This document shows positions 1 through 5,370 of a DNA stretch of 5,370 nucleotides, piece after piece. The stretch is from Planctomycetaceae bacterium (GTDB lineage: Bacteria > Planctomycetota > Planctomycetia > Planctomycetales > Planctomycetaceae): assembly GCA_016795125.1 (NCBI GenBank), contig JAEUIG010000299.1:1-5370 (forward strand), given 5' to 3'. The notes beneath the pieces were generated by a model. It was not told the DNA's origin. It saw only the letters and a program-made list of their open reading frames with translations, and made no database searches. The position numbers and the translations under genes are program-made. Each line of letters begins with the position of its first letter. Position 1 is the stretch's first letter.

Positions 1-129
1 CGGGATTCTGGCGACGGCAGATTGGGCCAACCCGAGCAGGAAACTCAACGCAACCATCTGGCACAAAGTCACTTGCAAAAACCTGCACACAAAGCATTTG
101 CGAGACGGCAGCAGCACAGCGACGAACAT
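1..129 (-). CDS. 5' end of a probable exported protein (signal peptide only), truncated by window edge
   Basis: An open frame on the minus strand starts at the ATG at 129-127, 17 bp past the stop of the DUF2238 gene, and runs off the window at base 1. The 43 visible residues look like a signal peptide. A basic stretch (R10, K11, R16) is followed by a hydrophobic core (VALSFLLGLAQSAVA, residues 26-40) ending in an A-V-A signal-peptidase I type site, with cleavage expected after A40. A second ATG at 57-55 would give a 16-residue leader with no basic n-region, so I prefer the upstream start, although its ribosome-binding site (GGACAGG) is weak. The mature domain lies outside the window, so no function can be given. 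The tight spacing suggests co-transcription with the DUF2238 gene. A chance open frame remains possible. Confidence 0.45.
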   Translation of the reverse strand, partial: MFVAVLLPSRKCFVCRFLQVTLCQMVALSFLLGLAQSAVARIP

Positions 130-146
130 TCGGCCTGTCCGCCCGC

Positions 147-878
147 TTACAGGCCACGGGTTTCCACAGAGGCCGGCCGCAGGCTCTCTGCAAATTCGGC
201 GGCGAAGTCACGTCGATAGTGCGAGTGCACCAGGGCCGTCGCCAGCATGGCGATCAGCCCACCCAGCGTGGCCAGCGCCATGTCCTTGTGCGCATCCCAC
301 GGGTCCCCCTGGGTGCCGAGGTATGTTTCGGCCGTGTCCCCCCCGAAGACCAGCGCCACGCCCCACTCCAGCATTTCGTACCCGGCGCTGAAGGAAATCA
401 TCACGTCCAGCGGCAGGTAATAGCTCCAGAAGCCGCGGACACGCGCGATCCGGACAAAGATTTCGCGCACCGGGTAGGCATTCAGCAGGCCGAAGGAGAA
501 GTGCACGAGACGGTCGAAATGATTCCGCTGCCAGCCGAAAGCAGCCCCGAGCGAAAAGTCCGGATTGCCGAAGATCGCCGCAACACGACGGGCCCAGTTC
601 TCATAGGGCACCTCGGAATACGTGTAGTGCGCGCCGACAACGTGCAGGCACATGAACACGAAGATCAGCGAGTAACTCAGGTTCGTCAGCCGGAACACGC
701 GCCGCGTGCCGCACAGGAAGGCTCCCAGTGCGACCGTCAGCACGTGTTCGAGAAAAAAGTCCTGCAGGTTATTGGGACGAATCGCCCAGACCACGAACCA
801 GAACGCAAACGCCGCCGCCAGCCAGCGCGGCAACTGCTTCGATCGGGCCACAGCTGTGCACGCGCTGCAGAACGACAT
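147..878 (-). CDS. DUF2238 / YjdF-family integral membrane protein
   Basis: This 243-aa polytopic membrane protein matches the DUF2238 family (E. coli YjdF-like; not the product of the riboswitch-controlled Bacillus yjdF gene). Hydrophobic segments lie near residues 19-33, 45-57, 66-83, 124-135, 153-178 and 201-217. Polar and acidic motifs typical of the family, as I recall them, sit at or between helix ends: HYTYSEVPY (84-92), RNHFDRLVHF (118-127), YEMLEW (167-172) and GTQGDPWDAHKDM (188-200). Conserved His, Asp, Glu and Arg inside a membrane protein suggest an active or ion-binding site, but the biochemical role is unknown. The frame can be extended to a GTG at 896, but that codon overlaps the GGAGG at 894-890 and has no ribosome-binding site of its own. 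I therefore start at the ATG at 878, which gives a length nearer the family's roughly 200 aa. The gene follows cstA by 60 bp and is probably co-transcribed with it. The call to family is firm; function is open. Confidence 0.9.
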   Translation of the reverse strand: MSFCSACTAVARSKQLPRWLAAAFAFWFVVWAIRPNNLQDFFLEHVLTVALGAFLCGTRRVFRLTNLSYSLIFVFMCLHVVGAHYTYSEVPYENWARRVAAIFGNPDFSLGAAFGWQRNHFDRLVHFSFGLLNAYPVREIFVRIARVRGFWSYYLPLDVMISFSAGYEMLEWGVALVFGGDTAETYLGTQGDPWDAHKDMALATLGGLIAMLATALVHSHYRRDFAAEFAESLRPASVETRGL

Positions 879-886
879 CGTGCCCG

Positions 887-894
887 CCCCCTCC
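887..894 (-). promoter_or_regulatory. Ribosome-binding site fixing the start of the DUF2238 gene
   Basis: Read on the minus strand, GGAGGGGG lies 8 nt before the ATG at 878 (11 nt counted from the GGAGG core). It is the only strong Shine-Dalgarno in the 60-bp gap after cstA. It overlaps the in-frame GTG at 896-894, which argues against that codon as the start and for the ATG at 878. Confidence 0.65.
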
Positions 895-938
895 ACTTCT
901 GAGCGATGGACGTCAGGACCGGTCCAGGCAGATCGGCG

Positions 939-2690
939 TCAGGCAACCGCCGGCGTCGGCTTGGTCTCCGGCGCCCGCGGGTCGGTCCGCAACAGGGCGA
1001 TGACCGCTTCGATGAGCATCAGCCCGGCGAGCGCAATCAGGACCATCCCGATCCACGTCACGGGATCGGCAGTCTGCCCCTTCGCAAACTTCGCTTTCAC
1101 GATGTCGATCAGCGCCCACGAACTCATGACGTACATCAGGACGGTCGGGATGCCGGTGACAAGCCAGACCCACGATTCCCGCCGGGTGCGCCACAGCCAG
1201 ACCGTCAGCGCCATCAGCGTCAGCGCGGCGAGCAACTGGTTGCTCGCGCCGAACAGTTCCCAGAACGCCCGCCAGATCGGGACCGGCGCGCCGGTCGCAT
1301 CGGTCTCCGTCCGCATGATGAACAGGAACGGAGTGCCGGCCGTGAGGATCGTCCCCAGCCACCGCCCGCGCGCATCCTGCCAGCCCGTCAATTCCTGCAC
1401 GATGTACCGTCCCAGCCGCGTGCAGACATCGAGCGTGTCGTACACAAACGTCGTGAAGGCCATCAGCGCAAAGGCCACGCCGAGCTGTGGATTGACGCCG
1501 ACTTTCGCAAGGAACGCGCCGATCCCCTGGGCATAGATGAAGTTTGGACGCGGCTTCTCCAGCAGCGGGGAGTTCTCGGCGAGCATCATCACGCAACACA
1601 GCGAAATGATGGCCACCATCGCCTCCAGCAGCATGGCCCCGTAGCCGATCGGCTTCGAGTCCCGTTCCTTCGCCAGCTGCTTGGACGTGGTGCCGGACGC
1701 GATCAACGAGTGGAATCCGCTGCACGCCCCGCACGCGATCGTGATGAACAGCAACGGCGCGAGCGTCTTCCCTTCCACCGGTTCCCAGCCCCGGAACGCC
1801 GGCAACTGCACCGGCGCTCCGCCGGTGATGAGTCCGATCGCCCCGGCCGCCAGCGCCGCGTACAGGAACCACCCGCCCAGCTGGCCGCGGGGCTGCAGCA
1901 GCAGCCACAACGGCACGACAGATGCAACCGCGCAGTAAATCAGCAGCAGGACGTCCCACGCCTTATGGGCCGCCTGATCGGGGTTATCGCCGACGAGTCC
2001 GGGCGCGACGGACTGCAGCAGTGCGCCGAGATCGAACGGAATCTTCTGTCCGCCCCAGATCGCCAGTCCGACGAGCGGCAAGAAGATGATCGTCGCCCGC
2101 TCCATGCTGATCTTGCCATACCGCACGACGAGCCCCATGACGATCGGCAGGGCGAGGTACAGCAGCGACGACGTCGCGATTCCCGCACCGCTGACGCTGC
2201 TGCCGTCTTCCAGCTTCTGGACGCCGACAAACGACGACGCGGTCACGTCCGTGAATGCCACGATGATGTAGACCAGCGCCAGCCAGACGAACAGCAGGAA
2301 CAGCACGAACGACCGCTGGCTCATATGCTGCCGCACCACGACGGCGATCGAGTTGCCCTTGTGCCGCACGGATGCAATCAGCGCTCCGAAATCGTGGACG
2401 CCGCCGATCAGAATCGAACCACACAGGATCCACAGCAGCGCCGGCAGCCAGCCGAACATCGCCCCCGCCAGGATCGGTCCCATGATGGGTCCCGCAGCGG
2501 CGATTGCAGAAAAATGCTGGCTGAGCAGCGGCGCCTTTTCGAGCGGCGCGTAGTCCAGATCGTCCCGCTCGGTCACGGCCGGAGTCTGATCGACATCGCT
2601 GAGACGGAACAGCCGGGCGAGGATCGGGCCGTAAATGCGATAGGCGGCCAGCAGGATCACTGCCGAGCCGACGACAAGCGCGACCATCAT
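939..2690 (-). CDS. cstA: CstA-family carbon-starvation transporter (pyruvate/peptide uptake)
   Basis: This is a complete 583-aa CstA-family inner-membrane transporter. E. coli members (CstA, BtsT) import pyruvate, and CstA has also been linked to peptide uptake under carbon starvation. The substrate here is inferred only from the family. The N-terminal CstA domain shows HF at 59-60, GPIMGP (67-72) and HDF (99-101). Later landmarks are CAVASVVPLWLLLQPR (253-268), ACGACSGFHSLIASGTTSKQ (319-338), YGAMLLEAMVAIISL (350-364), FVYDTLDVCTRLGRY (415-429) and LFGASNQLLAALTL (479-492). The last stretch and following helices correspond to the C-terminal CstA region. The protein is highly hydrophobic, with about 15 or more membrane segments. 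It is shorter than the roughly 700-aa E. coli CstA, but no internal motif seems missing. Translation starts at one of two adjacent ATGs (2690 or 2687), with GGAG at 2703-2700, 9 nt before the first. The gene lies 140 bp after the APC permease and 60 bp before the DUF2238 gene. No LytS/LytT-type regulator is seen in the window. Confidence 0.96.
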   Translation of the reverse strand: MMVALVVGSAVILLAAYRIYGPILARLFRLSDVDQTPAVTERDDLDYAPLEKAPLLSQHFSAIAAAGPIMGPILAGAMFGWLPALLWILCGSILIGGVHDFGALIASVRHKGNSIAVVVRQHMSQRSFVLFLLFVWLALVYIIVAFTDVTASSFVGVQKLEDGSSVSGAGIATSSLLYLALPIVMGLVVRYGKISMERATIIFLPLVGLAIWGGQKIPFDLGALLQSVAPGLVGDNPDQAAHKAWDVLLLIYCAVASVVPLWLLLQPRGQLGGWFLYAALAAGAIGLITGGAPVQLPAFRGWEPVEGKTLAPLLFITIACGACSGFHSLIASGTTSKQLAKERDSKPIGYGAMLLEAMVAIISLCCVMMLAENSPLLEKPRPNFIYAQGIGAFLAKVGVNPQLGVAFALMAFTTFVYDTLDVCTRLGRYIVQELTGWQDARGRWLGTILTAGTPFLFIMRTETDATGAPVPIWRAFWELFGASNQLLAALTLMALTVWLWRTRRESWVWLVTGIPTVLMYVMSSWALIDIVKAKFAKGQTADPVTWIGMVLIALAGLMLIEAVIALLRTDPRAPETKPTPAVA

Positions 2691-2767
2691 GGGCGAGGTC
2701 TCCGAACGCGGAACACAGTCCGCTTTAGCGTACCGATTCGCCGGATGTTACGGAATGTCGAGTCATC

Positions 2768-2820
2768 GCGAGCGGCGGGGCTTGGCCCCGCCGTCCGCCG
2801 GGCTAAACCCGGCGGCTCGC
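2768..2820. repeat. Intergenic three-way-junction palindrome (REP-like element, possible terminator or attenuator)
   Basis: Two GC hairpins of the same design stand side by side and are enclosed by a closing stem. Arms GCGAG (2768-2772) and CTCGC (2816-2820) pair. Hairpin A occupies 2773-2793, with arms CGGCGGGG and CCCCGCCG around CTTGG. Hairpin B occupies 2795-2815, with arms CCGCCGGG and CCCGGCGG around CTAAA. Only T2794 is left unpaired at the junction. Both hairpins are 21 nt with 8-bp arms and a 5-nt centre beginning CT (hairpin A can gain a ninth pair). The element begins 11 bp past the APC permease stop and ends about 77 bp before the cstA start. It would form in either transcript. 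No T-tract follows on the minus strand, so it is not a textbook intrinsic terminator. It looks like a dispersed REP/MITE-style repeat, but no second copy of this whole element occurs in the window. Confidence 0.75.
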
Positions 2821-2830
2821 TGACGGTTGG

Positions 2831-4831
2831 TCATCCGATGATCACGCGCGGTCGGAGCGCCGGATCGGGCTGCGCCTTGATCAGCAGCTGCCGCACGATC
2901 CACGGGACGTTGCCTTCGCCGAACAGCAGAAACCGGAAGTTCGTCCGCACCGGGCTTTCATCCGACCAGCCGAAGTGCAGTTCGGGGGCGTGTCCAAATT
3001 GCGCGAGCGTCAAGGCGATAACGGCGATCACGTGTGCGATCGAGGCACACCGCGTCACGCGGATGATGAACCGCCCCTCTTCCTGCACGATCTCCATCAG
3101 CGGCGACTGGTAGAACTCGCTGGCGTCGCCGATCTCGACTTCCATGAACACGATCGGTGTGTTCTCGCTGAGGTGGTGCCAGGCGCGAATCTCGTCTTCC
3201 TTGGCGGCGAGGATGCGTCCTCCCGGCCGGTGCGGAACCAGCACCGGAATCTCCAGGTGCTGCAGCGACTCCCACAGGAACCGCGACTCGGGATTCACGA
3301 ACTCGAACCGCCGGAACCGCTCCAGCTCCGTGCTCCGCATGATGCGGGAGATGGCGGAAAACAGCAGGACGGCCGCGATAAAGCAGCCGGCGATCGTCAC
3401 GCCATCGGGCTTGCTGTAGATGATGTCCAGCGCCGTGTAGAGGAAGACGGCGGTAATCAGCACGTAGTGCCAGGCAATTCGCCGCCACATGGGACCGGAA
3501 TTGACGCGGTACTTGTCGATGACCACGGCGGCGCTGGCGCTGAGGATCAGCACCATGACTCCGGTGGCGTACGCGCCCCCCTGCGCGGTGACGTCCGCGC
3601 GGAAGATCAGGGTGACGAGCAGGCTGATGCCGGTGAGCAGCAGGACGAGCGGGCGCGTGGCCGTGGCCCACTCGGGCGCCATCCCGTACCGCGGCAGATA
3701 CCGCGGCACCAGGTTCAACAGTCCTGACAATGCACTGGCGCCGGCGAACCAGAGAATGGCCACCGTGCTGACATCGTAAATCGTTCCGAACACTTCGCCG
3801 AAGATCGCGCCGATGGCGTGCGGGCTCTGGCCGTGCGCGAGGTACGCCAGCGCGCGATTGGCGGCCCGGCCCCCGACGTGCAGTTCCAGCGCCGGGATCA
3901 GCATCGTGGTGACGATCGATGACCCCATGAGCAGGACCGACATGATGAGCGCCGCGGTGAGCAGCAGCTTGCGCGTGTTGCGAATCCGTCCGGCCGGCTT
4001 CTCCTGATTGTCGGCGTCATTGCCGCGGACCAGCGGCATCACCGCCACTCCGGTTTCAAACCCCGACAGTCCCAGCGCCAGCCGTGGAAAGAAGAGCAGA
4101 CACATCAGCACGATCAGGCTCCAGCTGGGCGCCGCGTGATTCACCCCCTCGATCGCCCAGTCCCCTGCCCTGACCTGCGCGAACCAGTCGTTCACGAGAT
4201 CGGGATGCGCCGCCAGGTGCATCAGTCCGGCCGCCATGACGATGACGTTCAGGGTGAGGTACACCGCCACGATGACCACGGCAATGCCGATCACCTCGCG
4301 AAACCCGCGCAGGAACAGTCCCCCGAGCATGACGAGCAGGCCGATGGTGATCACCAGCTGGCTGTGCAGCCACTCGGGCGTTTCTTTCCAGAGCGGATTA
4401 TGGATCAGGTGCTCGGCCGCGTCGGCCGCAGACAGCGTGATGGTGATGATGAAATCGGTGGCGGCGAAACCCAGCAGGATCAGCACCAGCAGCTTGGCGT
4501 CCCAGCCCGTGAGCAGTCGCTCCAGCATGGCGATCGATCCGCGTCCGCGCGGCGATCGCGCGGCGACATGCGAATAGACCGGCACCGCGCCCAGCAGGGT
4601 GACGAGCACCAGGACGAACGTCGCAAACGGGGCCAGCCGGCCGGTCGCACCGAACGCGATCGAAGGCTGGTAGCCGAGAGTGCTGAAGTAGTCCACGCCC
4701 GTCAGGCACAGCACCCACAGCCAGTAGGCCTGATGGTGCCCGGTCTGCACCGGCGCGACCGTTCCCTGGACCGTCCAGCTCGGCTTATTGGCCGGCGTTT
4801 CTCCACCGCCGGCAGCGGCCGTTGCAGACAT
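2831..4831 (-). CDS. APC-superfamily permease with ~170-aa soluble C-terminal domain
   Basis: This 666-aa permease of the amino acid-polyamine-organocation superfamily is expected in the inner membrane, importing an amino acid or possibly a cation. Its substrate cannot be read from sequence. A short hydrophilic N-terminus (1-34) precedes helix 1, which carries TGVDYFSTLGYQPSIAF (44-60). The glycine-rich SPRGRGS (93-99) follows at the end of helix 2. GLSGFETGVAVMPLVRG (254-270) resembles the broken helix 6 of APC transporters. Helices continue with AILWFAGASALSGLLNLVPR and end near residue 495. Residues 496-666 are soluble and probably cytoplasmic, with ENTPIVFMEVEI, SPLMEIVQEEGRFIIRVTRC and a C-terminal NFRFLLFGEGNVPWIVRQLL. 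The frame is open upstream to a TTG at 4975, but the added residues are not membrane- or APC-like. The ATG at 4831 has GAGAG 9 nt upstream, a modest ribosome-binding site, so I start there. The gene precedes cstA by 140 bp. Confidence 0.9.
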   Translation of the reverse strand: MSATAAAGGGETPANKPSWTVQGTVAPVQTGHHQAYWLWVLCLTGVDYFSTLGYQPSIAFGATGRLAPFATFVLVLVTLLGAVPVYSHVAARSPRGRGSIAMLERLLTGWDAKLLVLILLGFAATDFIITITLSAADAAEHLIHNPLWKETPEWLHSQLVITIGLLVMLGGLFLRGFREVIGIAVVIVAVYLTLNVIVMAAGLMHLAAHPDLVNDWFAQVRAGDWAIEGVNHAAPSWSLIVLMCLLFFPRLALGLSGFETGVAVMPLVRGNDADNQEKPAGRIRNTRKLLLTAALIMSVLLMGSSIVTTMLIPALELHVGGRAANRALAYLAHGQSPHAIGAIFGEVFGTIYDVSTVAILWFAGASALSGLLNLVPRYLPRYGMAPEWATATRPLVLLLTGISLLVTLIFRADVTAQGGAYATGVMVLILSASAAVVIDKYRVNSGPMWRRIAWHYVLITAVFLYTALDIIYSKPDGVTIAGCFIAAVLLFSAISRIMRSTELERFRRFEFVNPESRFLWESLQHLEIPVLVPHRPGGRILAAKEDEIRAWHHLSENTPIVFMEVEIGDASEFYQSPLMEIVQEEGRFIIRVTRCASIAHVIAVIALTLAQFGHAPELHFGWSDESPVRTNFRFLLFGEGNVPWIVRQLLIKAQPDPALRPRVIIG

Positions 4832-5056
4832 CAATCGTACTCTCGACAGACGCCGACTCGCGACTCCCGCGCGATCGCGCCGCACATTCTCATCGGAATT
4901 TCCCATTCCGTGTGGCATCGCACGCCAGGCGAGAATGCACAGCCATGGCGCGGAGAGAAACTCTATGCGGCTCAAGGTTCGGCTGCAATCAACCTCTGAC
5001 AGCGACAGTGCAATAAGCCGACCGCGATCGCACGTTAATCCCGATCACGCAGGGTG

Positions 5057-5079
5057 TTAGAGCGACATCCGTCCTCCCT
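5057..5079 (-). promoter_or_regulatory. Three-codon mini-ORF with strong Shine-Dalgarno (possible leader peptide)
   Basis: On the minus strand AGGGAGGA (5079-5072) is followed after 3-4 nt by ATG TCG CTC TAA (5068-5057), encoding Met-Ser-Leu. The Shine-Dalgarno is the best match in the whole 409-bp leader and stronger than the one used by the permease itself, whose ATG lies about 225 nt downstream. It could be a start-stop style translational control element, or simply chance. No alternative longer frame begins at this ATG. Confidence 0.3.
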
Positions 5080-5149
5080 GCGACAAGCGATCTGAGTTCT
5101 GTTTCCTTGCATGAGGTTCGAAAACCGGGAATCCACCGGAAGTTGCAAT

Positions 5150-5173
5150 CGGCCCGGCGTTTGCGCCGGGTCG
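5150..5173. terminator. GC-rich hairpin downstream of the secreted-protein gene, possible terminator
   Basis: Arms CCCGGCG (5153-5159) and CGCCGGG (5164-5170) pair perfectly around a TTTG centre. Three further pairs (5150-5152 with 5171-5173) extend the stem, one of them a G-T wobble. It lies about 70 bp past the stop of the upstream gene and about 320 bp before the permease start, which suits transcript termination for the former. No T-run follows on the minus strand, so Rho-independent termination is uncertain. Confidence 0.4.
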
Positions 5174-5240
5174 TACGACAATCTCCAAGGGTTATGGCCA
5201 GCGGCCGCGCCGGGTCTTCAGCGGGCGGAAAACTGCCGGC

Positions 5241-5370
5241 TCACTCGCCGAATCGGTACGAGTACAGGTCGGCGTCGTGCAGGACGAACCGGATGCGGAT
5301 TGCCTGGCCCGCGATGGCGCGGAGATCGCCCCCGGATGTCCACGCGACCGTTCGCTCGCTCGAATCACCG
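5241..5370 (-). CDS. 3' end of a probable secreted sialidase-like/beta-sandwich protein, truncated by window edge
   Basis: An open frame enters from the right edge (first full codon at 5369) and stops at TGA 5243-5241, giving 42 residues. The tail SGGDLRAIAGQAIRIRFVL followed by HDADLYSYRF (residues 12-40) matches a C-terminal motif I know from planctomycete secreted proteins annotated as sialidase-like, GH32-like or BNR-repeat proteins. In these the consensus is roughly 'W..G.DL..LAGKPVRLRFVLKDADLYSFRF' just before the stop. It is probably the last strands of a beta-sandwich. The catalytic part is outside the window, so activity cannot be assigned. Reading frame and stop are solid; the family call is from memory. 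A hairpin at 5150-5173 may end its transcript. Confidence 0.75.
   Translation of the reverse strand, partial: GDSSERTVAWTSGGDLRAIAGQAIRIRFVLHDADLYSYRFGE

Larger units (their letters stand above)
4832..5240 (-). other. Gene-poor leader between the upstream secreted-protein gene and the APC permease
   Basis: No convincing protein gene lies in these 409 bp on either strand. The region holds a GC hairpin (5150-5173), a 10-bp direct repeat (5163-5172 and 5207-5216), a three-codon ORF with a strong Shine-Dalgarno (5057-5079), a NotI-type palindrome GCGGCCGC (5201-5208), and the octamer GCGATCGC at 4871-4878 and 5024-5031. The permease promoter should be here, but I find no pair of -35 and -10 boxes with good sequence and spacing. 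The 48 codons in frame upstream of the permease (4975-4832) are most likely untranslated. Confidence 0.6.

Noticed and set aside
879..896. GTG start for the DUF2238 protein, six codons upstream
   Set aside because: The codon overlaps the only good Shine-Dalgarno and has none of its own; the ATG at 878 fits better.
98..902. Plus-strand frames opposite the DUF2238 gene
   Set aside because: They are shadow frames of a gene with conserved motifs; their Pro/Arg/His-rich products have no plausible start signals.
906..3113. 735-codon plus-strand open frame antisense to cstA and the end of the APC permease gene
   Set aside because: It mirrors the coding strand of genes with clear family motifs. Its product is rich in Arg, Gln, Asp, His and Pro without domains or hydrophobic core, which is typical of antisense frames in GC-rich DNA. 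It also runs unbroken through the intergenic palindrome.
4832..4975. 48-codon in-frame extension of the APC permease to a TTG start
   Set aside because: The added residues lack family resemblance, the TTG has no Shine-Dalgarno, and the internal ATGs at 4918 and 4906 have only weak sites. The ATG at 4831 gives a normal hydrophilic N-terminus before helix 1.
4136..4999. 287-codon plus-strand frame opposite the permease start region
   Set aside because: It is antisense to well-supported membrane helices, and its product is low-complexity Arg/Gln/His/Asp-rich sequence with no recognisable domain.
4940..5000. Possible sigma-70 promoter (TTGATT / TAGAGT on the minus strand) for the permease
   Set aside because: The spacing is about 21 bp and the -10 match is only 4 of 6, so it is not better than chance in this region.

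Overview
The window is high in GC (roughly 60-65% by eye) and every gene I can support lies on the minus strand. I infer a bacterium of the Planctomycetota. The clues are a truncated protein whose C-terminus ends in an 'IRIRFVLHDADLYSYRF'-type motif that I associate with secreted planctomycete beta-sandwich and sialidase-like proteins, a GC-rich double-hairpin intergenic element of a style I associate with that phylum, and an APC permease form I recall from it. None of this was checked by a search.

Layout in the direction of transcription (high to low coordinates): (1) 5370-5241, the 3' end of a secreted or sialidase-like protein. (2) 5240-4832, a gene-poor leader of about 409 bp holding a GC hairpin, two copies of a 10-bp repeat, a three-codon ORF with a very strong Shine-Dalgarno, and two copies of GCGATCGC. 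(3) 4831-2831, a 666-aa APC-superfamily permease with a soluble C-terminal extension of about 170 aa. (4) 2830-2691, a gap with an almost ideal three-way-junction palindrome. (5) 2690-939, a complete CstA-family transporter of 583 aa. (6) 938-879, a short gap. (7) 878-147, a DUF2238/YjdF-family membrane protein of 243 aa. (8) 129-1, the likely 5' end of an exported protein, of which only the signal peptide is visible.

The three complete genes are all polytopic inner-membrane proteins on one strand and could be one transcription unit (gaps of 140, 60 and 17 bp). CstA relatives import pyruvate or peptides, and APC permeases import amino acids or sometimes cations such as K+. A nutrient-uptake cassette is therefore plausible, with the DUF2238 protein of unknown role. 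The palindrome between the APC and cstA genes could terminate, attenuate or stabilise the message and uncouple the two. I see no tRNA, rRNA, CRISPR array, transposase or phage gene. Most of the window looks like ordinary chromosome; the most distinctive features are the intergenic palindrome and the leader upstream of the permease.
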